Source: Pedobacter sp. SYSU D00535 (lineage in GTDB: Bacteria; Bacteroidota; Bacteroidia; Sphingobacteriales; Sphingobacteriaceae). Taken from it: a stretch of DNA of 64,000 nucleotides. Under the pieces are notes generated by a model. That model searched no databases. It was not told the origin of the DNA and saw only the letters and a program-made list of their open reading frames with translations. Both the position numbers and the translations under genes were made by a program. The DNA lies in the NCBI RefSeq assembly GCF_017355855.1, contig NZ_JAFEWD010000003.1, positions 248,001-312,000 of the forward strand. The letters run 5' to 3'. Positions 36,197 through 44,141 of the stretch are shown in pieces (position 1 is the first letter of the stretch; the number at the start of each line of letters is the position of its first letter).

Positions 36197-37170
36197 CCGT
36201 AGCGTCTCCTTTAGGTACTCTGCGGCTCTACTGCCTTCGTTAGATATGTCTTGTTGCATCAGATTTACTTCAGCCAGGCGCTTCTACATAGGAGACTCTG
36301 CGAGGAAGCAAAGATTTAGAACGATACAATCCAAGGAAGACGCAGCGTCCCTTATTTTCCGCAACGTCTCCTTTAGGGACTCTGCGGGTTCTACTGCCTT
36401 CGTTAAATATGTCTTGTTGCAAAGATATCAATTCCGGCAGGCACAGGTTTTTCTCTTTTCCGCAGCGTCTCCTTTAGGGACTCTGCGGGTTCTACTGCCT
36501 TCGTTAAATGTGTCTTGTTGCAAAGATATTAATTCCGGCAGGCACAGGTTTTTCTCTTTCCCGCAGCGTCTCCTTTAGGGACTCTGCGGTTCTACTGCCT
36601 TCGTTAAATATGTCTTGTTGCATCAGATTACTTCTGCCAGGGAGGTTTTATTTTTATCTTGAGAATCGGGGCGATTTTAAATATCCAAGGAAGACGCAGC
36701 GTCCCTTCCTTCGCTATGGCTCCAGTGCGGGTGACTCTGCGAGGAAGCAAGATTTAGAACGATACAATCCAAGGAAGACGCAGAGTCCCTTCCTTTGCTA
36801 TGGCTTCCGCGTAGGTGACTCTGCGAGGAAGCAAGATTTGGAACGATACAATCCAAAGAAGACACAGCGACCCTTTATTTTCCGCAGCGTCTCCTTTAGG
36901 GACTCTGCGGGTTCTACTGCCTTCGTTAAAAGTGTCTTGTTGCAAAGATATTAATTCCGGCAGGCACAGGTTTTTCTCTTTCCCGCAGCGTCTCCTTTAG
37001 GGACTCTGCGGTTCTGCTGCCTTCGTTAAATATGTCTTGTTGCATTGGGGTTACTTCTGCCAGCCAGGGTCTATTTTTAACTTAAGAATCTGGGCGATTT
37101 TGAATATCTAAGGAAGACGCAGCGTCCCTTCCTTTGCTATGGCTTCCGCGTAGGTGACTCTGTGAGGAGG
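36197..37170. repeat. Repeat array with 101-bp period (palindromic CCGCAG..CTGCGG modules)
   Basis: Module P starts CCGCAGCGTCTCC-TTTA-GGGACTCTGCGG (a hairpin) and continues with CTGCCTTCGTTAAAT and TTCCGGCAGGCACAGG. Copies start at 36197, 36359, 36460, 36561, 36882 and 36983, and the tandem ones are exactly 101 bp apart. Module Q (AAGGAAGACGCAGCGTCCCTT ... GGTGACTCTGCGAGGAAGCAA) occurs at ~36335, ~36690, ~36770, ~36855 and ~37108. P and Q share the GACGCAGCGTC core in opposite orientation. Open frames inside the array are by-products. The rest of the 35789-37203 gap holds no gene. Confidence 0.93.
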
Positions 37171-37203
37171 GAAGGTGGCCCTGCAAGGACGAATGCCATC
37201 CGC

Positions 37204-37896
37204 TTAATCCTTTTTCCGGGTGAAAGGCACAAAACGGACAGGAAAGACTTCGCGGCTTTTCAGTTTTCCATTTCTTTTTTCGACCAGTTTCAGCGACTGG
37301 ATATCGCGGGCCGGACCCACCGGTATCACCATTTTACCTCCCTCTTTCAACTGTTCGATCAGTGCCGGGGGAATTTCCTCAGGGGCGGCAGTGACGAGGA
37401 TCGCATCGAAGGGGGCTTTCTCGGGCAATCCTTTATAGCCATCACCAATGATCAATCGAACGTTGTTGTAGCCGAGTTCCTTCAGTAGCTTCCTGCTTCG
37501 CTCGCCCAGCTCTTTTACAATCTCAATCGTGTAAACAGAATCTACTATCTCGGCCAGGACCGCTGCCTGATAGCCGGAACCGGCGCCGATCTCCAGCACC
37601 CGGAACCCGGGTCGCGGCTGGATGAGCTCTGTCATGGTAGCAACGACATAGGGTTGTGAGATGGTCTGGCCATAGCCGATGGGGAGGGGAGTATCCTCGT
37701 AAGCCTGATCCCGGTAATCCACGGGGATAAAGCGATGTCGTTCTACCTTGCCCATGGCTTTGAGGGTAGGCTCGTGTTTGATCCCCCGGCCTTCCAGCTG
37801 CCTGCGGACCATCTTCTCTCGTAGCTCCTCATGGTTCTGGCAAGAAGCGGAATGCGATACAAACAGGGGTAGGAGGAGTTTTAAAAGCAGTTTCAT
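37204..37896 (-). CDS. pcm: Exported protein-L-isoaspartate O-methyltransferase
   Basis: From ATG 37896 the protein has a signal peptide (MKLLLKLLLPLFVSHSASCQ, possibly a lipobox SASC) followed by a complete PIMT domain (~25-215). The SAM-binding motif I is VLEIGAGSGYQ, the N-terminal helix is MVRRQLEGRGI, and motif III is DAILVTAAPEEIPPAL. The enzyme methylates L-isoaspartyl residues in aged proteins to allow their repair, using S-adenosylmethionine. Since SAM is cytosolic, an exported copy is odd, though such copies are annotated in Bacteroidota. An upstream ATG (37953) would bury the signal. The 3' end abuts the repeat array. Confidence 0.88.
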   Translation of the reverse strand: MKLLLKLLLPLFVSHSASCQNHEELREKMVRRQLEGRGIKHEPTLKAMGKVERHRFIPVDYRDQAYEDTPLPIGYGQTISQPYVVATMTELIQPRPGFRVLEIGAGSGYQAAVLAEIVDSVYTIEIVKELGERSRKLLKELGYNNVRLIIGDGYKGLPEKAPFDAILVTAAPEEIPPALIEQLKEGGKMVIPVGPARDIQSLKLVEKRNGKLKSREVFPVRFVPFTRKKD

Positions 37897-38447
37897 GATG
37901 AAAGCAATTGAGGTAGACTGGAATGAAAAGAGCGGCCGCTTGTCAGCCTCCACCGCGGTCTCCCTTTACCGGTAGGGCAGCTGTGGAAAGCTTGAAGCCG
38001 TTGGCTATAAAACAGTTGAGGGTGAAGAGTGTTGGCGGATTTTTATAGTTGGATCACAAATGGGGTTTAGTCAGGGTGGGCGCTTTAAGCCGGAACCGCT
38101 GAAACCAGGATATCTCCTATTCCCGCTCGATCACCTCCCTACAACTGGCTCTTTGCCCATTATATGCTTCGTATCTGAGACTCATTATCTGTAAGGCCGC
38201 CTGGTGCATATCCAACCAACAAGATCCGAATGAGATAGCCGGTTGGTCGTGAGGAGGTAGCCGGAAGGTGAGCAAGGGGGCTGTCAGTCCGTCAGTTTCG
38301 TCAGCATCCCGTCAAAGATTACTCGAGTTCCCGGGTCCAATTGCTTCTGACGCACAGATGATGTATCCCGGCACGTCATCTGCTACCTTTGCTGCGTGCT
38401 GTTCCCGGGAGGTTTTTCGGGATCTTTTGATCAGCACACGTCTAGAC
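37897..38447. other. Intergenic region in front of the LLM oxidoreductase gene
   Basis: This 551-bp segment separates two divergent genes. The plus-strand frame of the oxidoreductase stays open upstream to 38268, but that extension reads as low-complexity Ser/Ala sequence and is not part of the family. CCCGGG-containing inverted pieces at ~38328-38412 might fold, but I could not match them to a riboswitch class. I see nothing else. Confidence 0.4.
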
Positions 38448-39461
38448 ATGGCAAAACAAAATATCGCATATTCTATATTGGAACTGGCCCTTGTTCCGCA
38501 GGGCAGTACCATCAAACAAACGCTGAATAATTCGCTTGCGCTCGCTAAAGAGGCAGAACGCCTGAACTATAAACGTTTTTGGTTCGCCGAGCATCATAAC
38601 AGCGGTTATATCGGCAGCAGCGCTCCTTCGTTGCTCATCGGTTATGTCGCGGAAAATACGGAGACGATCCGGGTGGGTTCTGGTGGAGTAATGCTACCTA
38701 ACCACTCGCCATTGATCGTAGCAGAGCAGTTCGGAACCCTGGCTCACCTGTACCCGGATAGGATAGACCTGGGACTTGGCAGAGCGCCGGGAACTGATCC
38801 GCAAACAGCGCAGGCCATCCGCTACGACTTTATGGAGGCAGCACATGCTTTTCCAAGCGAAGTAGAAAAGATCCAGGAGTACTTTTCCATAGAAAACCAG
38901 TTTTCAAAAGTAAGGGCATCCATCGCAGAAGGAACCGATGTGCCCATTTATATCCTCGGCTCCAGTACCGACAGTGCGCATCTGGCGGCAAAAAAAGGAC
39001 TGCCATATGCTTTCGCCAGCCACTTTGCATCTACGCACCTGTTCAACGCGCTAAAAATTTATCACGAAGAATTTCAGCCTTCGGAGTTTCTCGACAAGCC
39101 CTACACGATAGCCGGCGTCAACGTCTTCGTGGCAGACACGGATGAGGAAGCAGAACGGCTGTTCACTACGCTGATTAAAATGTTTATCGGGGTATTTACC
39201 GGAGTGCCTCAACCGCTGCAGCCTCCTGCAGAGATGGACGCTGATTTGAAAGATGCGTTGCGACATCCGGGCTTGCATCAGATGCTGAAATATACTTTCG
39301 TAGGAAATAAACAAACAGTCAAGACACAAATTCAGTCTTTCCTGGACGCCACGAAAGTCGACGAGCTCATTATCGTTTCTCCCACTTACACCTTGGAAGA
39401 TCGCCTCAAATCGGTAAGATTATTCGCGGAAGTGATGGAGGAGATCAATAAAGGGATTTGA
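38448..39461 (+). CDS. LLM class flavin-dependent oxidoreductase (luciferase-like)
   Basis: The start ATG 38448 gives 337 aa beginning AKQNIAYSILELALVPQG, which is the normal N-terminus of this subgroup; an earlier start at 38268 is unlikely. The TIM-barrel signatures RFWFAEHHN, IRVGSGGVMLPNHSPL, AEQFGTLAHLYPDRIDLGLG and RAPGTDP are present. They match MsnO8/YhbW-type monooxygenases that use reduced FMN and O2. The substrate is not known. C-terminal TYTLEDRLKSVRLFAEVM is also typical. It is monocistronic; downstream (39462-39939) only gene scraps are seen. Confidence 0.9.
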   Translation: MAKQNIAYSILELALVPQGSTIKQTLNNSLALAKEAERLNYKRFWFAEHHNSGYIGSSAPSLLIGYVAENTETIRVGSGGVMLPNHSPLIVAEQFGTLAHLYPDRIDLGLGRAPGTDPQTAQAIRYDFMEAAHAFPSEVEKIQEYFSIENQFSKVRASIAEGTDVPIYILGSSTDSAHLAAKKGLPYAFASHFASTHLFNALKIYHEEFQPSEFLDKPYTIAGVNVFVADTDEEAERLFTTLIKMFIGVFTGVPQPLQPPAEMDADLKDALRHPGLHQMLKYTFVGNKQTVKTQIQSFLDATKVDELIIVSPTYTLEDRLKSVRLFAEVMEEINKGI

Positions 39462-39636
39462 GGGCAGTAGGGGTAGCGTGATGACTGCCAGTCACGTGCG
39501 CCAGTAAAAGCAGGTTTCTTAAGGAGTTTAGAAACGCTCTTTTATTTGCCAATCCGTAGTCCCTTGTGCTTGAACCCGGGATACAAGCTACGGACAGGGC
39601 ACAAATAGAAACAAATACTCAGGAAAGCAGAAATCG

Positions 39637-39857
39637 TTGACGTTGTGGCTGTTGAAGAAGGAAGGGGAAATTTTCTTCTGCCAAGAAGGCTACCATGCAG
39701 AAGCAATTTTGACAAACGAATTTCCACTCGAAGTTGAATTACATACACCAGAATTCGGTGCGGGCAGGTGTGGTAGAAAAGGAAGAGGAATATCTGTATA
39801 TCGATGCGCCGATCGACGGCGTAAGGAAAGGTTTTCTGACAGAGGCGAAGGAGTAAT
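39637..39857 (+). pseudogene. Short gene remnant with broken frame
   Basis: Two frames that meet near 39750 read as one protein end. EGYHAEAILTNEFPLEVELH (from 39637) passes to VRAGVVEKEEEYLYIDAPID, ending at TAA 39855-39857. The acidic VVEKEEEYLYIDAPIDGV pattern resembles, loosely, a lipoyl/HlyD-like strand segment, but no family can be assigned. No good start is visible. The remaining part of this gap, up to 39939, carries CGACC..GGTCG palindromes of the REP type. Confidence 0.3.
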
Positions 39858-39939
39858 TTTTAGGGGGGCGTGTTATCGACCAATTCGACTATACCCTGCG
39901 GAACAGGTCGAACAGGAGAGAATAAGAGCGTCACACGGC

Positions 39940-40344
39940 TTAAATAGGTGAAATAATCTCTGTTCCATTATTTAAAAGATATCCGCCTAAATAATCAGCC
40001 ATCTCAACCAATCTACCTAATTGTTGCTGCTTAAGCCTTTTCATATTAGTTATCTTTATTAAACCTAGCTCAATGTGGAAATCAATGACAATTTCATGCC
40101 ATCCCTTCTTCGGGTTAAATTGCGCAAATGCTTGTCTTTTATTCAATTGCTGGAGAATTCCGAGTCTAAAAGATTCTGGAATTTTCTCTATGTTCTTTAA
40201 TCGTTCTTTACCTCGTTCAGTATTTTCTAGCCATTCATAGTAATCGCTATTTCTATCAATGTAATCCACCCATTTCTCGTACGACAGCTTAGTCTTTATG
40301 TCCCTTAAAGACCGGTATTTTTCCTTAGCAATTGAAAGTTCCAT
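39940..40344 (-). CDS. Small helical hypothetical protein (immunity-island gene, intact copy)
   Basis: The start ATG 40344 (MELSIAKEKYRSL) gives 134 residues; the frame extends to 40443, but the extra part is intergenic repeat sequence. The protein is soluble, mostly helical and Lys/Glu-rich: KWVDYIDRNSDYYEWLENT, FRLGILQQLNKRQAFAQFN and a central KKGWHEIVIDFHIELGLI strand. The C-terminal 35 codons are duplicated in opposite orientation at 42976-43095 (about 87 % identity by eye). The family is not recognised. It is the first of a run of small AT-rich genes. Confidence 0.6.
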   Translation of the reverse strand: MELSIAKEKYRSLRDIKTKLSYEKWVDYIDRNSDYYEWLENTERGKERLKNIEKIPESFRLGILQQLNKRQAFAQFNPKKGWHEIVIDFHIELGLIKITNMKRLKQQQLGRLVEMADYLGGYLLNNGTEIISPI

Positions 40345-40410
40345 CTTTATTTTACAAAGTCTTCTAAAGCGTTTATTTGAAATTTTATCTGTGGATGAGA
40401 TACTTCCAGT

Positions 40411-40565
40411 CTCTCGGCTAGCGCACCCATGCCGCCTGTGCAACTTCTTTAGAATTTAATTTTCTACTATCAACCAGTTCCTGATTGTTAATGTCATATT
40501 CAGAAGTAATATTATTTCATTAAAAATAAAAGTTACCCACACTCGGCAGGCGGGCGCTAGCAAGG
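40411..40565. repeat. Linker repeat, copy 1, between immunity-like genes
   Basis: The segment shares its plan with 41036-41180: a CTCTCGGCTAGCGCACCCAT-like start, ATCAACCAGTTCCTGATTG, then GTTAC and GGGCGCTAGCAAGG. The match is roughly 65-75 % with small gaps. A third, shorter match is at 41514-41550 (GTTAATATCATACTTCTGAA). It lies upstream of one small gene and downstream of the next. Confidence 0.65.
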
Positions 40566-40587
40566 GGGATGCCGAACAGCAAAATAC

Positions 40588-41010
40588 TTATCTCACTTCC
40601 ATACTACCTAATATTTGGCCCGAAATAGCGTCGACTAGCTTTCGGGTCTCGCTGCTATAGACCGAAATAAGGCTTCTTCCTTGAAAAGCCTGGAGATATG
40701 CTTCAAAATGTTTTTTTGAAACAAAGTCGGTGACCTTCTTTGAACTAACAGGCTCTGGATACACTTCTTCCACGTCAGGCATCTCCCAAATGCAGGCCCC
40801 CGTGATCTTATCGACCCCAAAGAGAGAATTCCTTCCTTCAAGTGTGAAGCCAGTTTTAATTTCCTCCCCGTCTGCCGTCATTGGATAACAATGAAATACA
40901 ATTACTTCATCAAATTCTATAGCGCTGTGAAACCGGTATTGCAAATGAAACAATTTTCCATCGATCCTTATCTGTGTTCCACCAGAGTTCTCTATTTTTA
41001 TATTATACAT
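40588..41010 (-). CDS. Small hypothetical protein, 140 aa (immunity-like)
   Basis: The protein is soluble and strand-rich in the first half (GGTQIRIDGKLFHLQYRFHS, VIVFHCYPMTADGEE) and helical at the C-terminus (KHFEAYLQAFQGRSLISVY). GACIWEMPDVEEVYPEP in the middle has an exposed Trp-acidic pattern often seen in small immunity proteins. No family could be named. It is separated from neighbours on both sides by copies of the linker repeat. Confidence 0.55.
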   Translation of the reverse strand: MYNIKIENSGGTQIRIDGKLFHLQYRFHSAIEFDEVIVFHCYPMTADGEEIKTGFTLEGRNSLFGVDKITGACIWEMPDVEEVYPEPVSSKKVTDFVSKKHFEAYLQAFQGRSLISVYSSETRKLVDAISGQILGSMEVR

Positions 41011-41035
41011 TTTTTGCTAAAGTCATTAATGCTAC

Positions 41036-41180
41036 CTCTTTGGCTGGCGCATCCGTTTGCCAGCATTTGCAATTCTAAGCGATCAATTGCTATGATCAAC
41101 CAGTTTCTGATCGCTAATATTCTGCTTCCAGTTAGTAATAACAGTTACTCACGCGCGGTCACAGGGCGCTTGCAAGGACT
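41036..41180. repeat. Linker repeat, copy 2, between immunity-like genes
   Basis: It is related to 40411-40565: CTTTGGCTGGCGCATCCG, ATCAACCAGTTTCTGATCG, AACAGTTAC and GGGCGCTTGCAAGG occur in the same order and orientation. The copies flank the 140-aa gene, so that gene with one linker is a duplicable or replaceable cassette. Confidence 0.65.
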
Positions 41181-41198
41181 AGCAAAAAATATCTCTTT

Positions 41199-41510
41199 CT
41201 AGTAGACTCCATACTTTATGCAAAAGTCCTCCAGCTGTAACAATCCTTCTCTCGCAGACTTAAAGTCGCCCCCAGAAATTTCGATGGTTTTAAGTTCACC
41301 CTGTAAAGATCCAGATAGGTAAGTTAGAAAAAAACGCTCGTCTATTTTTTTTACGCTCCAACCATTACCTATAAATTCATCTTCGCCGGCTTCTTCTTTT
41401 TTTTCAGGATATTTGCCCGGTTCTGTTGTATAAAAATTCAAGATCATTGATTTCGCTTTATTACTTAAAATTAGGTTTTTGTGAGAAATGTGTGCTGGCT
41501 GGCTGTTCAT
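41199..41510 (-). CDS. Small hypothetical protein, 103 aa (immunity-like)
   Basis: This soluble acidic protein carries ILNFYTTEPGKYPEKKEEAG, then NGWSVKKIDERFFLTYLSG and a helical end (SAREGLLQLEDFCIKYGVY). Met22 is an alternative start. No signal peptide or membrane segment. The family is unknown. It is the third minus-strand gene in the AT-rich run and stands divergent from the 233-aa gene, 122 bp away. Confidence 0.5.
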   Translation of the reverse strand: MNSQPAHISHKNLILSNKAKSMILNFYTTEPGKYPEKKEEAGEDEFIGNGWSVKKIDERFFLTYLSGSLQGELKTIEISGGDFKSAREGLLQLEDFCIKYGVY

Positions 41511-41632
41511 TCATCGTTAATATCATACTTCTGAAATGATCGAAAAACTGATTAATAAAACTAAGCAAAGGTTGAGAAAAGACGTGCTACTAGGGACGAA
41601 GAATGTAGACGATATTACGAATTTCTAATTAC

Positions 41633-42334
41633 ATGAGAATGATGAGATATTTTAAGATTGAAGAAAAGATAATAGATTTTGAACGAAAGGAGAGGGGATT
41701 GCCGAGCGATATTCCCGGAGTGAGCGGTGAAGCTGTGCCCAATGGAAAGTACTACTTTGCCCGGATAGGAGAAGGTGAGATAATTGAAGACGCCCCTATA
41801 TTTGATTTTTTTCATTTGAAATCGTTTGGCCCAAAAAAGGAGTGGGAATGGTGCATACAAGACTTGCATCAGTTGCGCGGAGTAGGTAGTATTATGACTG
41901 GTTGGTATATTTCACAACCATTTAAAAGGTTATTAGAAAAGTGTAAGATTATTGGATCTTACCATTTTTACCAATCGAAACTTTTATACAAAGGAGAGAA
42001 GTTAGATTACTGGTTCTTTCAATTTACCCCAGATACAGTTCATAACATAATTTTTCCAGATTCCGTATTTTATCTGCAAAATGAAGATTACATTATGGAG
42101 AGAATCTATAGCTATGACGAATATTTGAAAGTTAGGCGGTATTATGGAAGGGAGCTGGATAAAGAACTGAAAGTGAAGCTTCTTTGCTGCAAAGAGCCGT
42201 TTGACTTTTGTATGGATCGTGTTTCTGGAGATAAATTAGCGTCGGAAAGATTAAAAAACGAGATCGAAGATGCGGGTTTGATGGGCGTAGAGTTTTTTGA
42301 CACGAGTTATGAAATTAAGGTATTGAATACGTAG
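41633..42334 (+). CDS. Hypothetical protein resembling Imm11/DUF1629-type immunity proteins
   Basis: The first codons (MRMM) offer three possible starts. The 233-residue protein has the plan of the DUF1629/Imm11 or Imm43 group as I remember it: an N-terminal tyrosine-rich segment, YWFFQFTPDTVHNIIFPDSV (~127-146) in the centre, then SYDEYLKVRRYYGREL and an end that places SERLKNEIEDAGLMGVEF (~205-223). The last feature, a helix with an amphipathic ELxxAGxxGxxF pattern, is frequent in these proteins. No toxin gene lies next to it, so it would be an orphan immunity gene. Confidence 0.6.
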   Translation: MRMMRYFKIEEKIIDFERKERGLPSDIPGVSGEAVPNGKYYFARIGEGEIIEDAPIFDFFHLKSFGPKKEWEWCIQDLHQLRGVGSIMTGWYISQPFKRLLEKCKIIGSYHFYQSKLLYKGEKLDYWFFQFTPDTVHNIIFPDSVFYLQNEDYIMERIYSYDEYLKVRRYYGRELDKELKVKLLCCKEPFDFCMDRVSGDKLASERLKNEIEDAGLMGVEFFDTSYEIKVLNT

Positions 42335-42554
42335 GTTTCTAATATTCTTGAGTAGTGACCGCAAATCGAGCCTATCACAATGAATATAAAACTCCCGGCT
42401 TAGATTAGTGAGCTTTGCTACAGTCATAATTGGAGTAAAAAGCACGAGCTACAAGCTTCCGCTAGCAAGGTGTTAGATTTTATTAAGCTAAGGTCTTCAC
42501 AATTGGCCATGATTATGAGCGGGGAACATCAGACGGAGAGTTTAATAAATAATT

Positions 42555-42962
42555 ATGATAGAATTAATTGAAAACAAGGTCTTTCGTTGCTACACGGAGG
42601 TCGACGTGGAATACCATGCGGGTGTTTTTTTTGTTAGAAAGGAGGCATCCTATTTGTTCTTCAAAAGTTCGCAAAAAGCGGTTTTATATCAACGAAAAGA
42701 AGGGGGAACACCTTTTGATAGTGACTGTCACTTTTTTATGAGAGAAATCCTAGAAGAGAAAAAAGGGCTAGAGTTTGAAATATCGCATCCCCAAAAGGAC
42801 GTCCCTATATTTAAACTGAAAAGCATTCATGGAGAGTGTTTTTTTATGCCTTCAAGCTTTATGGAATATGTCCTGAAAAATAGAATCACAGAAATACTAC
42901 TCGATAATAAGATAGCGGGTACCAAAGGAATATTCGTACATGTGCCTGAATGGAGCAAATAG
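42555..42962 (+). CDS. Small hypothetical protein, 135 aa (immunity-like)
   Basis: The protein has a strand-rich first part (IENKVFRCYTEVDVEYHAG, FVRKEASYLFFKS) and a helix-containing end (SSFMEYVLKNRITEILLDN). It is soluble and has three Cys. I do not recognise a family. It is directly followed, 13 bp on, by the broken copy of the 134-aa gene. Base composition is AT-rich like its neighbours. Confidence 0.55.
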   Translation: MIELIENKVFRCYTEVDVEYHAGVFFVRKEASYLFFKSSQKAVLYQRKEGGTPFDSDCHFFMREILEEKKGLEFEISHPQKDVPIFKLKSIHGECFFMPSSFMEYVLKNRITEILLDNKIAGTKGIFVHVPEWSK

Positions 42963-42975
42963 GAAAACTGGGAGA

Positions 42976-43095
42976 TAGCTAATATGAGAAGGCTTAAACA
43001 GGAAGAATTAGCTAGATTGGTTGAGATGGCTGATCATTTAGGCGGATATCTTTTAAAAATGGTAGAGAGATTATTTCACTTATTTAAGCTGTGTG
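42976..43095 (+). pseudogene. Truncated, inverted copy of the 3' end of the 39940-40344 gene
   Basis: Codons for RRLKQEELARLVEMADHLGG match KRLKQQQLGRLVEMADYLGG at the end of the minus-strand gene 39940-40344. The DNA match extends through its stop and ~10 bp beyond (CACTTATTTAAGCTGTGTGA). One base is missing after CTTTTAAA, which changes the frame. No N-terminal part remains. The two copies therefore make an inverted repeat ~3 kb apart that encloses four small genes. Confidence 0.85.
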
Positions 43096-43197
43096 ATTCG
43101 TGTCGAACTGTGTAATTGGTTGAAAGAATTAAATTACAATGAACATACTGCCCCCTCATTACAGTCCTTATCTTACTAAGCCTTAATTTCATAAGAT

Positions 43198-43624
43198 ATG
43201 AAAGAGAAAATTGTTGAAGTACTAAACTTAATAGGATTTTTAGATCGGTATAAAGCATTATGTACTAATCATAGTAACTATGAGTTCATGGCAGCACCGA
43301 CCGAGGAAGAGGTTGAGAAAATATTTTTAGATAAGGGAATCTCTCCTAGATTTGTTAGCGTAGAACGGAGTTTTGTTCACCGGGAGGCTATTGGACTATT
43401 TGCAGTGAAATTTGTGTTAAAATATAAAGGATACTCGAGACGAAACGTATTTTATGGATCGTTTCGACGGAATAGCTTCTTCACTAGACAAATACTTCGG
43501 CGAAGAGTTGGAGTATTCGCTGCCGATTAGTACCTCTAAAGGAGACCTCAAAGCTATAATTGGAGACTTACTGCAAATACACAAGGACTTCTTGATAACT
43601 TTTCAAAATGTCATTTTACAATAG
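43198..43624 (+). pseudogene. Small hypothetical (immunity-like) gene split by a frameshift
   Basis: The first frame (ATG 43198) gives VLNLIGFLDRYKALCTNHSN and AVKFVLKYKGYS, then turns into Arg-rich nonsense ending at 43530. The second frame continues from ~43440 as DETYFMDRFDGIASSLDKYF and ends at TAG 43622-43624. One extra A near 43439 explains the break. The joined product would be ~141 residues. It could also be read as two overlapping genes (ATG 43454), but the sense of the join favours one gene. Family not recognised. Confidence 0.6.
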
Positions 43625-43648
43625 GAGATGTTTGAATGATAAATCTGG

Positions 43649-43674
43649 TCGGCATGTTTTCTATGGCATGTCGA
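43649..43674. repeat. REP-like hairpin upstream of RAYT remnant
   Basis: TCGGCATG (43649-43656) pairs with CATGTCGA (43667-43674), with one G-T wobble. The same sequence with full pairing is at 4372-4399 (TTCGACATG..CATGTCGAA). REP sequences next to their RAYT gene are a known arrangement. Confidence 0.65.
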
Positions 43675-43799
43675 ATTAACTGATAAAAAGGGATTTGCAA
43701 CCGCGTTATCCTTTGCCAAGCTTGAAGCTAATTTCTTCCTAATAAAAGAAAAATCTTAGTTAAATTAACAACATCAATAGATCATCTAATCCGGCAAAG

Positions 43800-44079
43800 A
43801 TGGGCCTAATTTATACCATAAAGGATCAGTACGGCCGTACTTTATCACCTGCACCATGCATCAATGGGTGGATATGTTCGCCCAAGAGGTGTACAGGGAA
43901 ACTGTTGGATAGCTTGCGCTATTGTCAGCGTGCAAAGGATTAAAAATCTATACTTGGGTGTTAATGGGAAATCATATTCATTTAATCGTCGGCACTTAAA
44001 AGGAAAAGCTGCCTGACATTATCAGAGATTTTTAAAAGTATACGGTAGCCCTAAACATATATTTTATTCCGCACCATTA
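43800..44079 (+). pseudogene. Remnant of a REP-associated tyrosine transposase (RAYT, Y1_Tnp/HUH)
   Basis: Pieces in different frames add up to the start of a typical Bacteroidota RAYT: GLIYTIKDQYGRT, then FITCTMHQWVDMFAQEVYRE, DSLRYCQRAK, and GLKIYTWVLMGNHIHLIVGT with the His-x-His (HUH) metal site, then KEKLPDIIRDF. At least three frameshifts and several stops interrupt it, and the catalytic Tyr region and C-terminus are missing. RAYTs nick and move REP palindromes. This one is dead; active relatives elsewhere in the genome may have spread the repeats of this window. Confidence 0.88.
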
Positions 44080-44141
44080 ATGGACTTACAAATCAGGATC
44101 AAGAACTTTTTGGAACTTAGCACTAGACAGAGGCTTGATAA

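Noticed and set aside
36246-37000. Open frames of 60-148 codons inside the 101-bp repeat array
   Set aside because: They follow from the repeat sequence being free of stops, repeat the same Ser/Leu/Arg-rich peptides, and have no independent start signals.
38328-38412. Possible riboswitch in front of the LLM gene
   Set aside because: Paired CCCGGG pieces are visible, but no consensus core of SAM, FMN, TPP or cobalamin classes could be found.
38268-38447. 60-codon N-terminal extension of the LLM oxidoreductase
   Set aside because: The extension is Ser/Ala-rich, unlike the family, and the normal N-terminus begins at ATG 38448.
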